Source of the DNA: Ascaphus truei
Lineage: Eukaryota; Chordata; Amphibia; Anura; Ascaphidae
Direction: 5' to 3'
Assembly: GCA_036426205.1 (NCBI GenBank)
Contig: CM071569.1
Coordinates: 285,818,408-285,882,407, forward strand
Length of the DNA: 64,000 bases
Position numbers and translations under genes: made by a program. The notes beneath the pieces are model-generated. The model had not been told where the DNA came from and searched no databases. It saw only the letters and a program-made list of their open reading frames with translations. Below, one piece after another: positions 34,641 through 45,089 of this stretch (position 1 is the stretch's first letter; each line of letters opens with the position of its first letter).

Positions 34641-35195
34641 CCAACTCCTTCTCCAACTCCTTCTCCAACTCCTTCTCCAACTCCTTCTCCAACCCCTTCT
34701 CCAACTCTTCTCCAACTCCAACTCCTGATCTGCCCTACTCCTTCTCCACTCCTTCTCCCACTCCTTCTCCAACTCCATCCCCAACTCCTTCTCCAACTCC
34801 TTCTCCCACTCCTTCTCCCACTCCTTCTCCCACTCCTTCTCCCAACTCCTTCTCCAACTCCTTCTCCAACTCCTTCTCCAACTCCTTCTCCAACTCCTTC
34901 TCCAACTCCTTCTCCCACTCCTTCTACTCCACTCCTTCCTCCTCCCTTCTCAACTCCTTCTCCAACTCCTTCTCCAACTCCTTCTCCAACTCCTTCTCCA
35001 ACTCCTTCTCCAACTCTTTCTCTCACTCCTTCTCCAACTCCTTCTCCCACTCCTTCTCCCACTCCTTCTACAACTCCTTCTCCAACTCCTTCTACAACTC
35101 CTTCTCCAACTCCTTCTCCCACTCCTACTCCCACTCCTTCTCTCACTCCTTCTCCCACTCCTTCTCCCACTCCTTCTCCCACTCTCACTCTCGAT
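34641..35195 (+). repeat. 12-bp minisatellite (CTCCTTCTCCAA type)
   Basis: About 45 degenerate units; the 12-base period gives stop-free Pro-Thr-Pro-Ser frames on one strand and Gly-Val/Arg-rich frames on the other, none likely to be real. It arose at a CTTCTCCAACTCC seed that is present once in the other gypsy copy (10241-10253). Confidence 0.9.
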
Positions 35196-35689
35196 CTGCC
35201 AACTGATCCCGCCTTAAATAGCGTCAGACACCTGGTTCATTAGGACCAAACCAAGTTAAGCCAAACACGGGGGAAACATTTCCAAAACATACACAAATAG
35301 AAAACATAATAAACCTGGTGTCACATATACAATTTGCTACAGCAAAAACAAAAGTAAATACCATTCCCACGGTTATTACTCTTGCACAATAAGAAGTTAC
35401 TGAAATTGAATATCACTTAATTTAAACCGCATACAATGGTATAATCCACCATGTAAGGTATTGCAGGCAGGAAACACCCTTTTCTTTTCACAGTCTGCAC
35501 AAGTAACATCACATACCCACACCACCGTGATATAGTTCAGGTAAGGATTTGTCTAGAGAAACCATAGGAAAGGGATAGGGAGTGATCACAGGACCATAAA
35601 AATTGAATAATATAATTAAATACGTGAATAAGGTAATTAAATTGTGGGTGCAAACTGTGAACTGAAAAGTGAATCACAAAAAGGGGGGA
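35196..35689. other. No gene seen
   Basis: AT-rich sequence without recognised coding or repeat content. Confidence 0.5.
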
Positions 35690-36320
35690 AGGGAAACACA
35701 AAATGATTGTGCCCCTAAAATAATTCACTAAACTGCACACCACAACGTGTAAAAGTTAACTTTTAATCGATTTACTTAAAACATATATTACCAAAGATTT
35801 GTGTAAAGTGGGTTTAAAAGTAGATCAAATCAACCCTATCANNNNNNNNNNNNNNNNNNNNNNNNNNNNNNNNNNNNNNATATGATTATACTATCCCAGT
35901 ACTCAACCTAATGATGATGGGATGTAGAGGACATAAGATGCTGTAAGTCAGGGTGTTAACCCCTCTGGGACAGCTGTGAGACCAAATGGTATGTCTATAT
36001 ATATGCAAGTCAGCGAACAATTAGATGAATAAATAATCAGCGTTCCTGCTGCTGTTGTTACCATTGAGCACTTCAGTGATAAATTGTCAGTGTGTTGAAG
36101 TGCAAATACTATGAGTGGTATAGCTAACACTCGCAGTATTAATACTAGTGAGTTTACAACATGATAGAACTGACACTCACAGCAATGTTGATGGTGAATT
36201 CACAACATAAGCTCTGTGAACACACATATCATAGGGAGCAGGGATAACAAGCTCGCTGACTGTAAAGATAGGATTAAGTAACCAAATACTTGGTCTATGC
36301 ACAGTGAACCAGGAGACTGC
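35690..36320 (-). repeat. Left arm of inverted repeat around the Penelope element
   Basis: Reverse complement of 42290-42905 at high identity (for example GCGTTCCTGCTGCTGTTGTT here, its complement near 42560). Inverted terminal copies are known for Penelope-like elements, but the arms may also be an unrelated duplication. Confidence 0.85.
35842..35879. other. Assembly gap (38 N)
   Basis: Run of N within the left inverted arm. The right arm has only about 20 bases at the corresponding place (about 42736-42758). Confidence 0.95.
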
Positions 36321-36334
36321 AAACACTACATTAG

Positions 36335-36553
36335 GTTCTGAGGGATTTTGTCATCAGTCTCCCATCGTATGTTCAGGATACGAAAGATACACTCAAGAGA
36401 CTGGACGGGATTCATGTTACATCTCAGACCATTCTTGTGAGTTTAGATGTCGAGTCATTATATACTTCCATCGTTCACAAGAATGGTCTATCTGCTGTTA
36501 AATACTTTTTGACAACTAGGGACTGTAGGTTTAACAGACATAATAGATTCCTG
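36335..36553 (+). pseudogene. Penelope-like RT, N-terminal piece
   Basis: An open frame (codons ending at 36553) reads LPSYVQDTKDTLKRLDGI, then the RT motif-A segment SLDVESLYTSIVHKNGL with the first catalytic Asp. It continues to a conserved NRHNRFL-type end. The same protein resumes in the same register at 37354. The upstream part of the ORF is missing, cut off by the inverted arm near 36325. Confidence 0.75.
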
Positions 36554-36586
36554 AAGAAGTCGTACCGACGAAACGCGTAGAATCTT
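36545..36586 (+). ncRNA. Hammerhead-ribozyme-like motif
   Basis: CTGAAGA (36551-36557) and GAAA (36570-36573) flank a stem GTCG/CGAC with loop TAC. AGATTC (36545-36550) is complementary to GAATCT (36580-36585) as helix I, and ACGCGT with the triplet GTA fits a self-complementary (dimeric) helix III and cleavage site. One extra A separates CTGAAGA from helix II. Penelope-like elements are known to carry small hammerhead motifs near their ends, which fits the context. Activity is not shown. Confidence 0.6.
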
Positions 36587-37353
36587 TTGTTCAGTATCCA
36601 GCCTGTGCAAGTCTCAGATGCGAAGTCCTGGCTGCCGGAGATCCCCTTTATAGCACTTCCGCCCTTAACCCTGTGTCAACCGGATGTGACGTTGATGGGA
36701 GCAGAGAAGCAGAGGGGAAAAACACACTATGTACCGGTGAAGTGCTCTTATCTATCAGGATTTCGTACAGTGACTGTACCTATTATACCTCATGTGAGTG
36801 CATATCCATATGTTTTATTTGTGATGATCTGCAATACATTTTAAGACGTTATTGCGCTATTTGGTGTTTCTTATTATTCCTGGGTTTTCGTGCGGTGGTG
36901 GAGAGGAATTGAAAGGGGTCTATACCTGTGGATATCCAGTTTCATTGCTCTAATCAGAGAGAGGAGTGTTTCTGTAATGCCTTACTTATGAGAGGAAAAT
37001 TGTGAGTGGATTACCTTTACACTTGAAAGAAAAAGTTGAGACTGTACTATACTATGTTGCCTTTATTTTTCTTTTGCATATAACCACGTGAACATTGGCG
37101 CTCCCCTGAATCTTTGAGGAAATCTGCAATCAAAAAGACTAAGAGAACAGTCTTTACAAGGGTCTTGAGTAGCTTTTCTATTAGCACCTTTACAATGGGT
37201 GGTGGATTTAACACATTATTAACTAATAGATCACAGTTCACGTTATATTTTAAAGATATTATTTCTGTCATTTGCTTTAACACATTGTTATACATAGTTC
37301 ACTTTTTTAGGACATTGTTATAAGTAAGCGCCGTTGCAATCATTTTTTTCACT
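36554..37353 (+). mobile_element. About 800-bp insertion splitting the Penelope RT
   Basis: Bounded by an imperfect 14-base direct repeat, ATAATAGATTCCTG (36540-36553) and ATAATACATTCGTG (37354-37367), both encoding the same RT positions. The insert starts with the hammerhead-like motif, so it is probably the 5' part of another Penelope-type or non-autonomous element. No coding frame is recognised in it. Confidence 0.6.
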
Positions 37354-38672
37354 ATAATACATTCGTGTTAGACCTACTTAACTATGTTCTAACACACAAC
37401 TACTTTGTTTTTGATGGGCTTTATTACCATCAGACCCAAGGTACAGCTATGGGCACCGCCTGCGCACCAACGTATGCAAAGCTGTACCTGGGCTGGTGGG
37501 AGCGTACCCACGTTTTTAATGAGGAACTTTCTATGTACACTGATCACATCTCAATGTGGATCAGGTACATAGATGACATCCTGCTTCCATGGGAAGGTCC
37601 CACCCAACTTCTTCAAGAATTTGTGGATAAGCTGAATACAAATACGCTTAACCTGAAGTTCACGACTGTGCTAAGCACTACATCTATAACATTCCTAGAC
37701 CTGAACATCTATGTCGATTGTGACCAGAACATACAAACAAAGGTCATTAGGAAGAGCACAGCAACTAATAGTCTGCTACTGGCTCAAAGCCAGCATCCTA
37801 GCAGCCTCATAATGGGTATCCCAATAGGGCAGTACCTCCGCCTTCGGAGGAATTGCTCCACGATCGAAGAATTCATTGCTCAATCTAAAGAACTCCGATC
37901 ATGGTTCCTTAACCGTGGGTATAACATAAAAACATTGAATAAGGCTTATCATCGGGCACTGCACAGCGATAAGTGCACTCTCCTGTCCAGTAAAAAGGAA
38001 AAATCTAAGGACAAAACAATTAGAGTCATTGGCACCTTTAACAATAGATGGTGGGCTATTAAAAAGATCTTTGCTAGACACTGGCACCTTCTTCAGGCAG
38101 ATGTCGACTTGGTTAAAGTTATAGGCCCTAGACCCACTATTGCCAGCAGGCGGTCTAAGAACTTACGGGACTCTTTAGTGAATAGCCATTTTCAGCGGGC
38201 TAGGACCACTACTTGGCTAAGTCCTGTGAAAGGCATGCACCGCTGTCAGGGGTGCAAAGCGTGCAGACATATCAACGCTGGCAAAGTATTTGCCAATCAT
38301 GATAACACCTCACAATTCTGTGTGGACAGTTTTATTAATTGTCGGACTACCAACGTTATCTATCTTATCACATGTATTTGTGGTAAGAGATACGTTGGTA
38401 AGACAACTAGACAACTACGCAGACGTGTTCTTGAACATATTAATTCTATCAAGCACTCTGCCGAATCATCGGTTGCTAGACACGTCACACAGTTTCATAA
38501 TGTCGATACCAATGTCATCAAATTCATGGGCATTTATCAGTTGAAAAGTCCCATGAGAGGGGGTAACATTGACCAATCCTTGCTTCGTATCGAACCAGAA
38601 TGGATTTACAAGTTAAAAACTAGGAGTCCCCATGGACTCAATGAGGGGTTAACCTTTACACCCTTTATTTGA
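37354..38672 (+). CDS. Penelope-like RT and GIY-YIG endonuclease, C-terminal part
   Basis: About 435 codons uninterrupted. Counting from the leucine-rich LLNYVLTHNYF, the RT palm shows QGTAMGTACAP at about residues 25-35, the catalytic YIDD at 68-71 and TFLDLNIYVD at about 113-122. A cysteine cluster (CQGCKAC, then further Cys) precedes the GIY-YIG nuclease region (VIYLITC, KRYVGKTTRQLRRR) at about 329-400, followed by the conserved tail with FMGIYQL. RT plus GIY-YIG is diagnostic of Penelope-like retroelements, which synthesise DNA from their RNA at nicked targets. The N-terminal RT motifs lie before the 800-bp insert, so no intact protein can be made, although this half is surprisingly well kept. 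Confidence 0.88.
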
Positions 38673-38822
38673 TTGTGGGGATTTTTGGTCGGACCCATGT
38701 ATCCTCGTGTCCCCTGAATCACATACTCTTTATCGTTTCCTCTCATGTCCAGCTGTGTCATTTTCCATATCCACTGTGTTTGTTTCCAGCGCTTGGTATT
38801 GAAATAAAATATATAACAGTAT
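38673..38822 (+). other. Penelope 3' untranslated region
   Basis: Short AT-rich tail after the stop codon, with AATAAA at about 38806. The true element end is not defined. Confidence 0.4.
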
Positions 38823-39288
38823 TATGATTTATTATTTCCGTATAGACTAGTAACTATAATACTAGAGCTCTAAACCCATCTGTGGGTTTGGTGTATGTCA
38901 AAAAAAAAAAGGTTTTGATCAGAAATGCAACCCTCTATATACAGCACTCTAATCATATACAGTATAATGTATTAATGGACATAAAGGATTGTCCATCAGA
39001 TTTGCTTTGTCAGCAAGTACTGTCAGATTCACCGCAGAAGTCAAAAACAATAAAAATTTATTACGTCTAAATTGACCTTAAAAACACAGATGCAGTATTA
39101 AAAATCCCCATATTGATGTGGCTATTATGGATATTGATGTATGTTCAGGTAAGTATTCTAGATCAAACTATTTAGTTAGTAATATCCAAACATCCAGAAC
39201 TGTAAGTATACAATGAAAAGCTGCAGAGAGGGCTAATGTTGTATCAGAGACAGCTGTCCATGTCTATGTAGAAAATCAGCCTGAATTG
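38823..39288. other. No gene seen
   Basis: AT-rich, no recognised feature. Confidence 0.5.
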
Positions 39289-39600
39289 TGATCTGCCGTG
39301 CATTTGGCTCAGGGGCTTACAACAATTTTGGCCAAAAATGTTAAACTAAAAGACCATTTTACTTGATATTTATACATATATATTCAGGCACTGTACCGTG
39401 TATGAGTTTCACTGGATGTGCTAAAAACTGAGCTCTGTCTGTGTTTTATGTTCTGTCTCTGATTTTAAATATATATTGCCGTGCTCAGTAGCACTCCTCT
39501 GTGACACTCATATGCTTATATATATGTTGTGGTTATTTTGGGGGTTCAATAGGAGCTTGTTGGGTGTCCAGTATGTTTTACAACTGTTAATATCATATAT
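39289..39600 (-). repeat. Inverted fragment of composite-unit DNA
   Basis: Reverse complement of about 2260-2440 (CTTACAACAATTTTGGCC, AGACCATTTTA), and the next part carries GGGGGTTCAATAGGAGCTTG, like 2616 in unit A but in direct orientation. This indicates a small dispersed repeat beyond the main copies. Confidence 0.6.
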
Positions 39601-39961
39601 TAACCCTTTGAGCACCAACCATACATTTCCATTTCATTGATACCTATTTGGTGATTGCAGTTTCAGTTACATATTTGGTTTGGTGTATGTGTAAGGTGTG
39701 TACATGTGCTTCAAAATAATTATTTGATGAGAGCAGTCAATTAACATCTCGCATGTACATATACATGTTCTGTTTAATTATTATATGTATTCTATCCATC
39801 ACTACATTGTACTTTGACACATCGCTTAGTATCATATGTATGGGGGACTGTGAATAATCTAGCATATGTAATCGTCTTATACACAATGTGTTATATAGGT
39901 TTTGTATACCATTATCCCCTTTCTACGGCTAGTACCTGCCATATTTGCCCCATAAGAGCTC

Positions 39962-40320
39962 TACAGAGGCGACACGTTTTATTTAAAATCGGCTAGAGCC
40001 GCAAGCCGGGAGGTTTCCTGGCTTTCTAAACGAATCCCCTCGGCGTGCCGCGCGTCACCGATGCGTGGTCACGCTTCATCGGGTGCGTGCACGCCATGCG
40101 CGTGCCCAGGGCTCCCCGAAGGGAGCCCTGGTATCCTCTAATGTGGGGGACGGTGGTGGGGGGCTCCGGGGGTCCCGGTGGACCCGGAGAGGGGAGGGGG
40201 GTGCCTCGATCGGAGGACCGATCCTCCAAGGCTCCGGCGCGCACGGGACACCCCGGCGCGCACCCGGTTTCTGTCGCGGCCGAGACCAGGCAAAAGTTAG
40301 AATAAACTCGACCGCGACAG
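39962..40320. repeat. GC- and CpG-rich block ending in a perfect-looking hairpin
   Basis: Strong compositional contrast with its AT-rich surroundings. The start (ACAGAGGCGACACG, then TTTTATTT) and end (AATAAACTCGACCGCGACAG) resemble imperfect terminal inverted repeats, and CTGTCGCGGCCGAG at 40271 pairs with CTCGACCGCGACAG at 40307. A similar ACAGAGGCGACC start occurs at 10415. Possibly a GC-rich MITE; the class is unknown. Confidence 0.45.
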
Positions 40321-41292
40321 TGTCACGACTGTGCTCGCCACAAACCTGGGTCGGACCGCGTGGCTGAGGTGGGGTTGTAAAAGCACCGACCTTAGACCGC
40401 GCAGGCTGATCCGGATTGCGCAGTTCGTAGTCGTACGTAGCAGGATCAGGATAGGAGAAGACAGCATCGTCGGTGGACACGCCAGGGTCAGGACTGGAGA
40501 CATCAGGGTAAACGTTGTTCAAGCAGGAGTTCGGCAACAGGTAGTCAGGAGAGCCCCGCTTCAGCTTAGGAGCGCGGGAGTGGCCTCTGCGCGTACGGCG
40601 ACCATGGCCCATGGTACTGGTCTCAGGAGGTGGTAGACAGACCAGAGTAGCACACGGCCTAGCTGCACTGGTAAACAAGTGCTTCAGCACAAGAGTCCTG
40701 AGTGGGCTGGGGAATCCTCCGTTTCAGCGCAGGAACCAGAACACGGCCTCTCTAGATTAGGGAAAGAGTAGGCCCCAGGAACAAGGAAGCTGAAGATACA
40801 CAGGGAAACCTCCGCTTCAGTGCAGGAAACCAGGAACAGACCGTTGCATGAATATAGCAGCCGTCACAGGAAACAAGGAGCTGAAGTAACAAGGAGAGTA
40901 CTCAGCTTCAGCACAGGAAACAGGAACTGACCGCTGCATGAGACTAGCAGCCGGTCACAGGAACCAGGGAGCTGAAGACAACAAGGAGAGTACTCCGCTT
41001 CAGCACAGGAACAGACCGCTGCGTGACACTAGCAGCCGGTCTCAGGAACAAGGAGACAGACAAGACAAGGCTTATGGCAGATCACAGAGATATCCAGGAA
41101 GGACTATGCTCGGCAGGGAGCATTGTGGGAAAGCAGTACTTAAAGGTCAGAGGACCAATGGCAGAAGGGGCGTGTGGCAGTATTGCTTTGGTGAGTGAAT
41201 CCAGGCTGCAGTAAATATCAGGGGAAGTGTTCCGGGACTGCACCCTTCTGCAAGGTAAGGCAAACATTAAACCGAGGAGCGGATTCCTTACA
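40321..41292 (+). mobile_element. Solo LTR with 5-bp target duplication
   Basis: TGTCACGACTGTGCTCGCC at the start and GGATTCCTTACA at the end, TG..CA, 972 bases. GACAG flanks both sides (40316-40320 and 41293-41297). Internally it has irregular repeats of the CTTCAGCACAGGAA and GACCGCTGC type. It is homologous to the LTRs at 8234 and 32523. No internal retroviral sequence is present, so it formed by LTR-LTR recombination. Confidence 0.88.
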
Positions 41293-41384
41293 GACAGTAC
41301 ATGCATGGTAACAATAGGAATGTGGCTGGTAGATTCTATCAGCCCACTCCTGCGCACTGAATGCCTTCTTATGTGGCTCGCGCT

Positions 41385-41945
41385 GGCGCAATATCAATAG
41401 GCAGAATTGTTGAATTATTTCTAAATCCCCGCGCATGCGCAATATGAACGGGCAGAAGTAGTAAATAATTTCTAAGTCCCCGCGCATGCGCACTATGAAC
41501 GGGCAGAGGGAATTGCTTCTAAGTCCCCACGCATGCGCTTTGTGCACGGCCGGGAACGGTTAATATTTTCTAAGTCCCCGCGCATGCGCAACACGATCGG
41601 ACAGTCTTTGCCAACAATTTCTAAGTCCCCGCGCATGCGCAACATGATCGGACAGTCATGGCCAACAATTTCTAAGTCCCTGCGCATGCGCACTACGAAC
41701 GGGCAGAGGAAATTATTTCTAACTCCCCGCGCATGCGCATTTTGCACGGCCAGGCACAGCAAATAATTTCTAAGTCCCCACGCATGCGCAAAACGTACGG
41801 ACAGCAATTGCCAATAATTTCTAAGTCCCCGCGCTTGCGCATTACGAACGGGCAGAGGGAATTGTTTCTGACTCCCCACGCATGCGCATTGTGCACGGCA
41901 GGGAACGGTTAATATTTTCTTAGTCCCTGCGCATGCGCAGAAGTT
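41385..41945 (+). repeat. Tandem array of GCGCATGCGC palindromes (NRF1-like sites)
   Basis: About eleven units of 45-60 bases, each with TTTCTAAGTCCCCGCGCATG followed by CGCA and a variable ACGATCGGACAG or ACGGGCAGAGG part. The CGCATGCGCA core is the consensus palindrome bound by the transcription factor NRF1, and it is kept in nearly every unit while the rest varies. Whether it is bound is inference; it may also be a simple minisatellite. Short frames repeating MRGDLEII come from this periodicity. Confidence 0.75.
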
Positions 41946-42198
41946 GTTATATGCATTGCCAATGTTTTATGGCCCTATAAGCCCTGGAAACGATTGGCGG
42001 AATAGTTAAAAATTGCGTGATTAAGGTACAATGCCCATGATTTTAATGTGATTGAATCTCAATAGCATATGTATAGTTTATTGAGTAAGTCTGAGCGTGA
42101 GCGCAGTGCGCATGCACAACAGCTGATAGTCATTGATTTTCAATCATGGCACTGAAAGGGTATAAAAGGGTTCAGCCTTCTCTCCCCCAGTAAATTTT

Positions 42199-42252
42199 GT
42201 CCCTGAAGAAGCTCCTTTGCTGGAGGGAAATGCGCGTTGGACGCGCAATGTT
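42199..42252 (+). ncRNA. Second hammerhead-like motif, degenerate
   Basis: CTGAAGA, a CTCC/GGAG stem, GAAA and then a perfect hairpin TGCGCGT/ACGCGCA lie in the same order as at 36545, just outside the right inverted arm. The cleavage triplet and helix I are not convincing. Confidence 0.35.
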
Positions 42253-42289
42253 GTCAGTCTCTTACTTGGAGCTGTTTTAATGTAGTGTT

Positions 42290-42905
42290 TGCAGTCTCCT
42301 GGTTCACTGTGCATAGACCCCCAGTATTTGGTTACTTAATCCTATCTTTACAGTCAGCGAGCTTGTTATCCCTGCTCCCTATGATATGTGTGTTCACAGA
42401 GCTTATGTTGTGAATTCACCATCAACATTGCTGTGAGTGTCAGTTCTATCATGTTGTAAACTCACTAGTATTAATACTGCAAGTGTTAGCTATACCACTC
42501 ATAGTATTTGCACTTCACCCCACTGACAATTTATCACTGAAGTGCTCAATGGTAACAACAACAGCAGGAACGCTGATTATTTATTCATCTAATTGTTCGC
42601 TGACTCGCATATATATATAGACATGCCATTTTGTCTCACAGCTGTCCCAGAGGGGTTAACACCCTGACTTACAGCATCTTATGTCCTCTACATCCCATCA
42701 TCATTAGGTTGAGTACTGGGATAGTATAATCATATATTTGACGACATGGATGTTTGATAGTGTTGATTTAATCTACTTATAAACACACTTTACACAAATC
42801 TTTGGTAATATATTTTTTAAGTAAATCGATTAAAAGTTAACTTTTACACGTTGTGGTGTGCAGTTTAGTGAATTCTTTTAGGGGCACAATGTGTTTCCCT
42901 TCCCC
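42290..42905 (+). repeat. Right arm of inverted repeat around the Penelope element
   Basis: Reverse complement of 35690-36320. It begins AGTCTCCTGGTTCACTGTGC, whose complement marks the inner end of the left arm next to the RT fragment. Confidence 0.85.
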
Positions 42906-43734
42906 CCTTTTTAAGGATTTGTCTATATTTATTATACCTGGCCATTAAGAATTAACTCCCTTCATTCCTGCTAGAACTGCCTGCATGTGTACAATACGTT
43001 AAAACTGTGCAGCAAATTAACCACTCCTGCCTTCATGTGACTGCCTTCAGGACACCACATGAAAGGTTAGTAAAGTTTAGGGTAGAAGAGAGAACAGATA
43101 GCTGGGCCCAGCAAAAAGAAACCAGTGAAGACAGGAACGTGGTGCACTGCTTGCAAGAAAACTAATATGCATTTACTCTACACAGAATGTACACGCAGCC
43201 CTGTCACACTTTCTGTGTCCGTTCGTGAGTTAGCCCGCTTAATAGAAAGGCTCTCTTGTGGGATTCTAAGTTCACCTTGTTCTGACGTCAATTGACCGAC
43301 TTCCCACGGCACTAGACTTTCCCCCTTTCAAGTTACGCGAGCTAACAAGGCACGGATACATTCTGTCGAAAAACCACTTCAGATCTAACCGCAAAGCCAC
43401 TTATTCAATTGACCGTGCGGTTATGAGGTTGTGTGCTTTAAAATGGATACCTATCCTTCAAAGCAGACCTCCCATATACAGCCACGCTTCTTCAATCAGT
43501 GCTTGCTTTAGCGCTCACAATGCCATCTTGTGCCTGAAAACCTAATAGCACAGTTTGTATGCAATCCTATTACTGCAGGCAGAGAACAGGCTGTAAAATG
43601 GGGATAAGAAGGCTGGGACAGGGGCAAATACATCAGGGTAATGCATATACTTTTAACCCATTCACTCCCAATGCGAGTTGGGGTTAATCAGCCGGGTAAA
43701 ATACCTTTATTAATGGCCTGATTAACCCCTCCTT
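42906..43734. other. No gene seen
   Basis: Mixed-composition DNA with no coding frame or repeat that I recognise. Confidence 0.5.
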
Positions 43735-44480
43735 CGGCAAACCATCATTCTCTCCCGTCTCAACTACTGTAACCTCCTTCTGTCTGGTCTTCCTGCCTCT
43801 TACCTTTATCCCCTACAATCTATCCTAAATGCTGCTGCCAGAATCACTCTTCTCTTTCCCAAATCTGTCTCAGCGCCCCCCCTGCCGAAATCCCTCTCCT
43901 GGCTTCCTATCAAATCCCATATCACACACTCAATTCTCCTCACTTTTAAAGCTTTACACTCTTCTGCTCCTCCTTACATTTCAGCCCTAATTTCTCACTA
44001 TACATCATACCAACTCTTGCGTTCTGCTCAAGGATGTCTTCTCTCTACCCCCTTTGTATCTAAAGTCCTCTCCCACCCTAAACCTTTTTCACTGACTGCC
44101 CCACACCTCTGGAATGTCCTTCCCCTCAACTTTCCACCTTTAAGACCCACCTAAAAACACACGTGCTTAAGGAAGCATTTGAGTAGCTCCATGGCTGATC
44201 ATTTACACCTCATACATTAACCTTGGCCCCCTGCAGACACAGTTACCAGAATGCCCTCCTACTGTCTTTGTACGTACTTCCTACCAACAAATTAGATTGT
44301 AAGCTCTTCGGAGCAGGGACTCCTTTTCCTAAATTTTCTTTCATGTCTGAAGCACTTCTCCTCTTTATGTGTTATTTATATTATTTATTATTTATATTAT
44401 TGTCACGTATGTTACTGCTGTGAAGCGATATGTACATTAATGGCGCTATATAAATAAAGACATACTGTACATACATATAT
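43735..44480 (+). mobile_element. L2/CR1-type LINE, ORF2 C terminus and 3' end
   Basis: Translates in broken frames to the conserved C-terminal region of L2-type RT proteins (NAAARI, LSWLPIKSHI, APHLWNVLP). It is followed by the characteristic 3' UTR with GATTGTAAGCTCTTCGGAGC and GGCGCTATATAAATAAAGAC, and a tail of CATA-type repeats. The 5' part is missing, as usual for LINEs. Confidence 0.8.
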
Positions 44481-44619
44481 ACACACACACACACTTTGTT
44501 TACCGGTATCCTATTGATCATTTAGCAACCAATGTGGTAGGTGTGCTAAGTAGTCATAATAACATCAGATGTACTAATCCAGATCAATAATGCACATATG
44601 CGCTGGTGCACTGCCCCAT

Positions 44620-44890
44620 TATATTCTGGTTATGGCGACAGTACCTGTGAACGGAGAGAATAAATAATGTGGGCTATGAAGAACAAAGCCCTTGTATAAC
44701 CCTATAGGAGCCACTGTCTCTAGATTCCAGATCCAGCCCGATTCCTTGCAGAGGACGAGGACCTGATCCCAATCACCTCTCCTGGCACGAGAGAGAGCCT
44801 GATCAATGCCCATAAACCGTAGAACATCCGGATTGCCATCGTGGCAATGGGTCACATGTCATGCCACTGGGGTGTCCGTTACTCCGCTAA
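44620..44890 (-). pseudogene. Penelope-like GIY-YIG tail fragment
   Basis: The minus-strand frame reads HVTHCHDGNPDVLRFMGIDQ and then a WDQVL..ESGWIWNLETVAP segment, closely parallel to the tail of the protein at 37354-38672 (FMGIYQL, EWIYKLKTRSPHGLNEG). A TGA stands where an Arg codon is expected just before HVTH. Only the last ~80 residues remain. Confidence 0.7.
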
Positions 44891-45089
44891 CACAAGTTTT
44901 CTCTTTTTATATCCCATCCCCACGACGGATAGATTACCACTTATGTAGAAATATCACTGGAGCAGATATTGTGCCCTCGGTGTGGACTGGTCACTCCACA
45001 ATCATTTCCTCACTGGGGCATTTTAATAAGGGAAAACATTCAGCCCATGGATGCTAAATGAATATTTATTATTATTGAACGATGATACA

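Noticed and set aside
34518..35243. Pro-Thr-Pro-Ser protein of 241 codons and Gly-Val protein on the other strand
   Set aside because: Both follow from the 12-bp tandem repeat and are absent from the sister copy.
37354..38672. Active Penelope protein
   Set aside because: The C-terminal half is open, but the N-terminal RT motifs are separated by an 800-bp insert and the ORF start is missing.
41218..41896. Repeated MRGDLEII peptides
   Set aside because: They come from the GCGCATGCGC array; frames shift between units and there is no conserved start.
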